Shown here one piece after another: positions 31,621-33,283 of a stretch of 33,283 nucleotides of DNA (positions are counted from its first letter, which is position 1; each line of letters begins with the position of its first letter). This DNA is from Acidithiobacillus sp. (GTDB taxonomy: Bacteria > Pseudomonadota > Gammaproteobacteria > Acidithiobacillales > Acidithiobacillaceae), in the NCBI RefSeq assembly GCF_027322205.1, contig NZ_DAHVHY010000019.1, positions 1 through 33,283 of the forward strand, read 5' to 3'. The position numbers were made by a program, and so were the translations under genes. Under the pieces are notes generated by a model. It saw nothing but the letters and a program-made list of their open reading frames with translations, did not search any database and was not told where the DNA came from.

Positions 31621-32277
31621 ATGCCCATCGGCACTGAACTGCACAGTGCATTGCAGACGCTCATTGCACTGCTCGCCATTCTCAATCCCATTGGCGCCAT
31701 TCCGATTTTCATTGCCCTGACCGGCGACGAAGATGCGCAACAGCAGATCGCCACGGCCAAGCTGACATCCCGTGCCGTGGCTGTCGTGCTGCTGACGTCC
31801 GCCTTTCTCGGTGAATATATGCTGAAATTCTTCGGAATCAGCATCGCCGCTTTTCAGGTAGCTGGCGGCATGGTGCTGATGATGCTGGCTTTTAACATGT
31901 TGCAGGCCAAGTCCAGCCGCTATCGGCATACCCCGGAGGAAGCCGCCGAGGGGATGCAGAAAGAGGCGGTTGCTGTCGTACCCTTGGCCATCCCGCTGCT
32001 GGCGGGTCCGGGCACCATGATCACCGTGATCATTGCCCATCACAAAAATGCGTCGTGGTTGGCCAGCGGCCTGCTGATTGTCGATATACTGCTGATTGCC
32101 GGGGTGGCCTACGCGGCACTGCGTCTGGCGCAACCCTTGTCACGCCGGCTGGGGGTGACTGGCATCAATATTTCTACCCGCATCTTCGGGTTGGTGCTCG
32201 CCGCCATTGCTGTGACCTTTATCGCCAACGGTTTGGCGGCCTTATTCCCTGGGCTGGTACACACCGGCACTGCTTGA
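31621..32277 (+). CDS. MarC family membrane protein
   Basis: A 218-residue inner-membrane protein with six predicted helices, belonging to the MarC/UPF0056 family. Marks are LLAILNPIGAIPIFIALTG in the first helix, the QVAGGMVLMMLAFNML segment and VVPLAIPLLAGPGTMITVI with the conserved Pro-Leu-Ala-x-Pro pattern. A strong ribosome site (taaggagg, 31607-31614) precedes the ATG. The function of the family is not settled; it was once linked to multidrug resistance, without confirmation. Confidence 0.92.
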   Translation: MPIGTELHSALQTLIALLAILNPIGAIPIFIALTGDEDAQQQIATAKLTSRAVAVVLLTSAFLGEYMLKFFGISIAAFQVAGGMVLMMLAFNMLQAKSSRYRHTPEEAAEGMQKEAVAVVPLAIPLLAGPGTMITVIIAHHKNASWLASGLLIVDILLIAGVAYAALRLAQPLSRRLGVTGINISTRIFGLVLAAIAVTFIANGLAALFPGLVHTGTA

Positions 32278-32281
32278 GCGC

Positions 32282-32304
32282 GAGGCCTCCGGGTGGGAGG
32301 GCTC
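32282..32304. terminator. Hairpin between convergent marC and DUF202 genes
   Basis: GAG, G, CCTCC, loop GGGTG, GGAGG, G, CTC: eight pairs with one G-G mismatch, lying five bases past the marC stop and touching the stop of the facing gene. No T-run follows, so it may rely on Rho or only stabilise the 3' ends. Confidence 0.35.
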
Positions 32305-32632
32305 AGGGCGTGACGGCGCTGCCTTTGTCGTCGTCCAGCGCCTTGTTTTCCGCAATAATCATGGCGCGATAATGCCCCAGCATTTGCAGATAGCGCTTGA
32401 TGCCGGTCAGCCAGAGGACAGTACCCAAAATCAGGGAGATGTAGCCGATGGTGGACCAGATGTCTGGGCCAAAAAAACGGATGAAGGTCAGCCCGGCAAG
32501 GACCAGCGTCAATGATGTCCGGGTGTACGCCAGAAAAGTCCGCTCATTGGCCAATACGGTCCTGTCCAGGGCCAGCCAGTCCCGCAAAATAAATTCGCGT
32601 GGATTAAACTTGTGGTAAGGCATGGTGCTCAA
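32303..32632 (-). CDS. DUF202 family membrane protein
   Basis: A 109-residue protein of the DUF202 (YidH-like) family. The cytosolic N-terminus NPREFILRDWLALDRTVLAN is followed by the signature ERTFLAYTRTSLTLVLAGLT and two or three hydrophobic helices (TLVLAGLTFIRFFG and IGYISLILGTVLWLTG). A start three codons later (MPYHKF) is equally possible. Function of the family is unknown in bacteria; related domains occur in VTC polyphosphate polymerase membrane parts. It is convergent with marC and transcribed alone. Confidence 0.88.
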   Translation of the reverse strand: MSTMPYHKFNPREFILRDWLALDRTVLANERTFLAYTRTSLTLVLAGLTFIRFFGPDIWSTIGYISLILGTVLWLTGIKRYLQMLGHYRAMIIAENKALDDDKGSAVTP

Positions 32633-32887
32633 ATTCAGTTATCCTTCATTTTACTTTGTATATTCACCTTCTGGACATCACTCTTCCGCAGATCAGCCCA
32701 TTCCGACCGGTAAGAATACGGCAAGCGGCCATGCCAGATAAAGTGCCTGCCCACTTAATATGGACTTCATTGCATTTAATCGGGACCTAAAAAGTAATGT
32801 CACGGGGTATGCGGCTTATCCATTTGCGCTACACTAGGGCAAATCCGCCCCGGCGGTCTGAACCCCACTCTCTGGATGGAAAATGGC
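32633..32887. other. Intergenic region before ettA
   Basis: 255 bases between divergent DUF202 and ettA genes. A possible -10 box TACACT (32830-32835) has no good -35. A clear ribosome site GGATGGA (32874-32880) precedes the ettA ATG. No convincing gene, repeat or RNA was found. Confidence 0.4.
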
Positions 32888-33283
32888 ATGGCGCAATACG
32901 TTTTTACGATGAACCACCTCAGCAAGATCGTGCCGCCCAAGCGCGCCCTGCTCAAGGATATCTCCTTGTCCTTCTTCCCTGGCGCCAAGATTGGCGTACT
33001 CGGCATGAATGGTGCCGGCAAGTCCACCCTGATAAAGATCATGGCGGGTGTCGACAAGGACTTTGACGGCGAAGCGCTGCCCATGCCCGGTCTCAAAATG
33101 GGTTATCTGTCGCAGGAACCGCAGGTCGATCCGAATAAGACGGTGCGCCAGGTAGTGGAGGAGGGGCTCGGTGAAATCCTCGGCGCGCAACAGGAACTGG
33201 AAGCGGTTTATGCCGCCTACGCCGAGCCCGATGCGGACTTTGACGTTCTCGCCGCCGAGCAGGCACGTCTGGAAGCCATTGTC
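32888..33283 (+). CDS. ettA: ABC-F ATPase EttA (3' end outside window)
   Basis: The first 132 codons of an ABC-F protein that binds the ribosomal E site and gates the first peptide bond according to energy state. The opening MAQYVFTMNHLSKIVPPKR is typical of EttA and separates it from Uup and YheS. Walker A is GMNGAGKST (39-47), and the Q-loop lies in MGYLSQEPQVDP. The sequence breaks off in the arm region after the first beta sheet. Start chosen by family match and the GGATGGA site seven bases upstream; an ATG five bases earlier is out of frame. Confidence 0.95.
   Translation, partial: MAQYVFTMNHLSKIVPPKRALLKDISLSFFPGAKIGVLGMNGAGKSTLIKIMAGVDKDFDGEALPMPGLKMGYLSQEPQVDPNKTVRQVVEEGLGEILGAQQELEAVYAAYAEPDADFDVLAAEQARLEAIV

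Overview
This window looks like chromosomal DNA of a Gram-negative, GC-rich proteobacterium. A complete Tol-Pal set, ruvABC next to ybgC-tolQRAB, queE/queC and bacterial aspS/nadA all fit that. The overall feel (an autotroph-like energy operon lacking a hydrogenase site, acidophile-like surface genes) suggests an Acidithiobacillus-type organism; that genus call is inference from general resemblance, not a computed match.

Left part (1-14116, minus strand). One very long, tightly packed operon of at least 16 genes starts at a sigma70-like promoter near 14116-14088, which overlaps the stop codon of the preceding gene, and runs off the left edge. It encodes two sets of membrane-bound complex-I/group-4-hydrogenase-like subunits. 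Set A (13965-6627) is complete: HyfC/NuoH-, HyfE-, HyfF-, fused NuoCD/HyfG-, fused ferredoxin+NuoB (HyfH+HyfI)- and HyfB-like proteins. Set B (4397-1) repeats the order C-E-F-G and is cut by the window edge. Both large subunits lack the CxxC pairs that bind the NiFe site, wherever visible, so neither set is a hydrogenase; they fit the 'energy-converting hydrogenase-related' (Ehr) type. Between the sets lies a cassette of six small genes: crcB fluoride channel, a DUF190 PII-like protein, a zinc-ribbon/helical-repeat protein, an 89-residue orphan, a DUF211 protein and a VIT1/CCC1-like membrane protein. The operon leader (about 115 nt) contains two overlapping, mutually exclusive inverted repeats, one reaching the ribosome-binding site of the first gene.

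Middle part (14113-17888). A GT39/ArnT-like membrane glycosyltransferase, a lone HigA antitoxin, the remains of a HigB toxin, a 26-bp palindrome, a truncated DUF1778-type antitoxin with its own small inverted repeat, and a WbaP-like polyprenyl sugar-phosphate transferase. This looks like a surface-polysaccharide neighbourhood disturbed by toxin-antitoxin gene turnover.

Right part (17973-33283). pal-cpoB-queE-queC (plus strand) converges on nadA-plsC-yebC-ruvC-ruvA-ruvB-ybgC-tolQ-tolR-tolA-tolB (minus strand): envelope-constriction machinery, Holliday-junction processing, queuosine precursor synthesis and NAD synthesis. aspS and a FmdB-type zinc ribbon gene follow (minus), with a strong terminator hairpin lying between a likely aspS promoter and the aspS start. 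The window ends with marC (+), a DUF202 protein (-) and the beginning of ettA (+). No tRNA, rRNA, CRISPR array, insertion sequence or phage gene was recognised.
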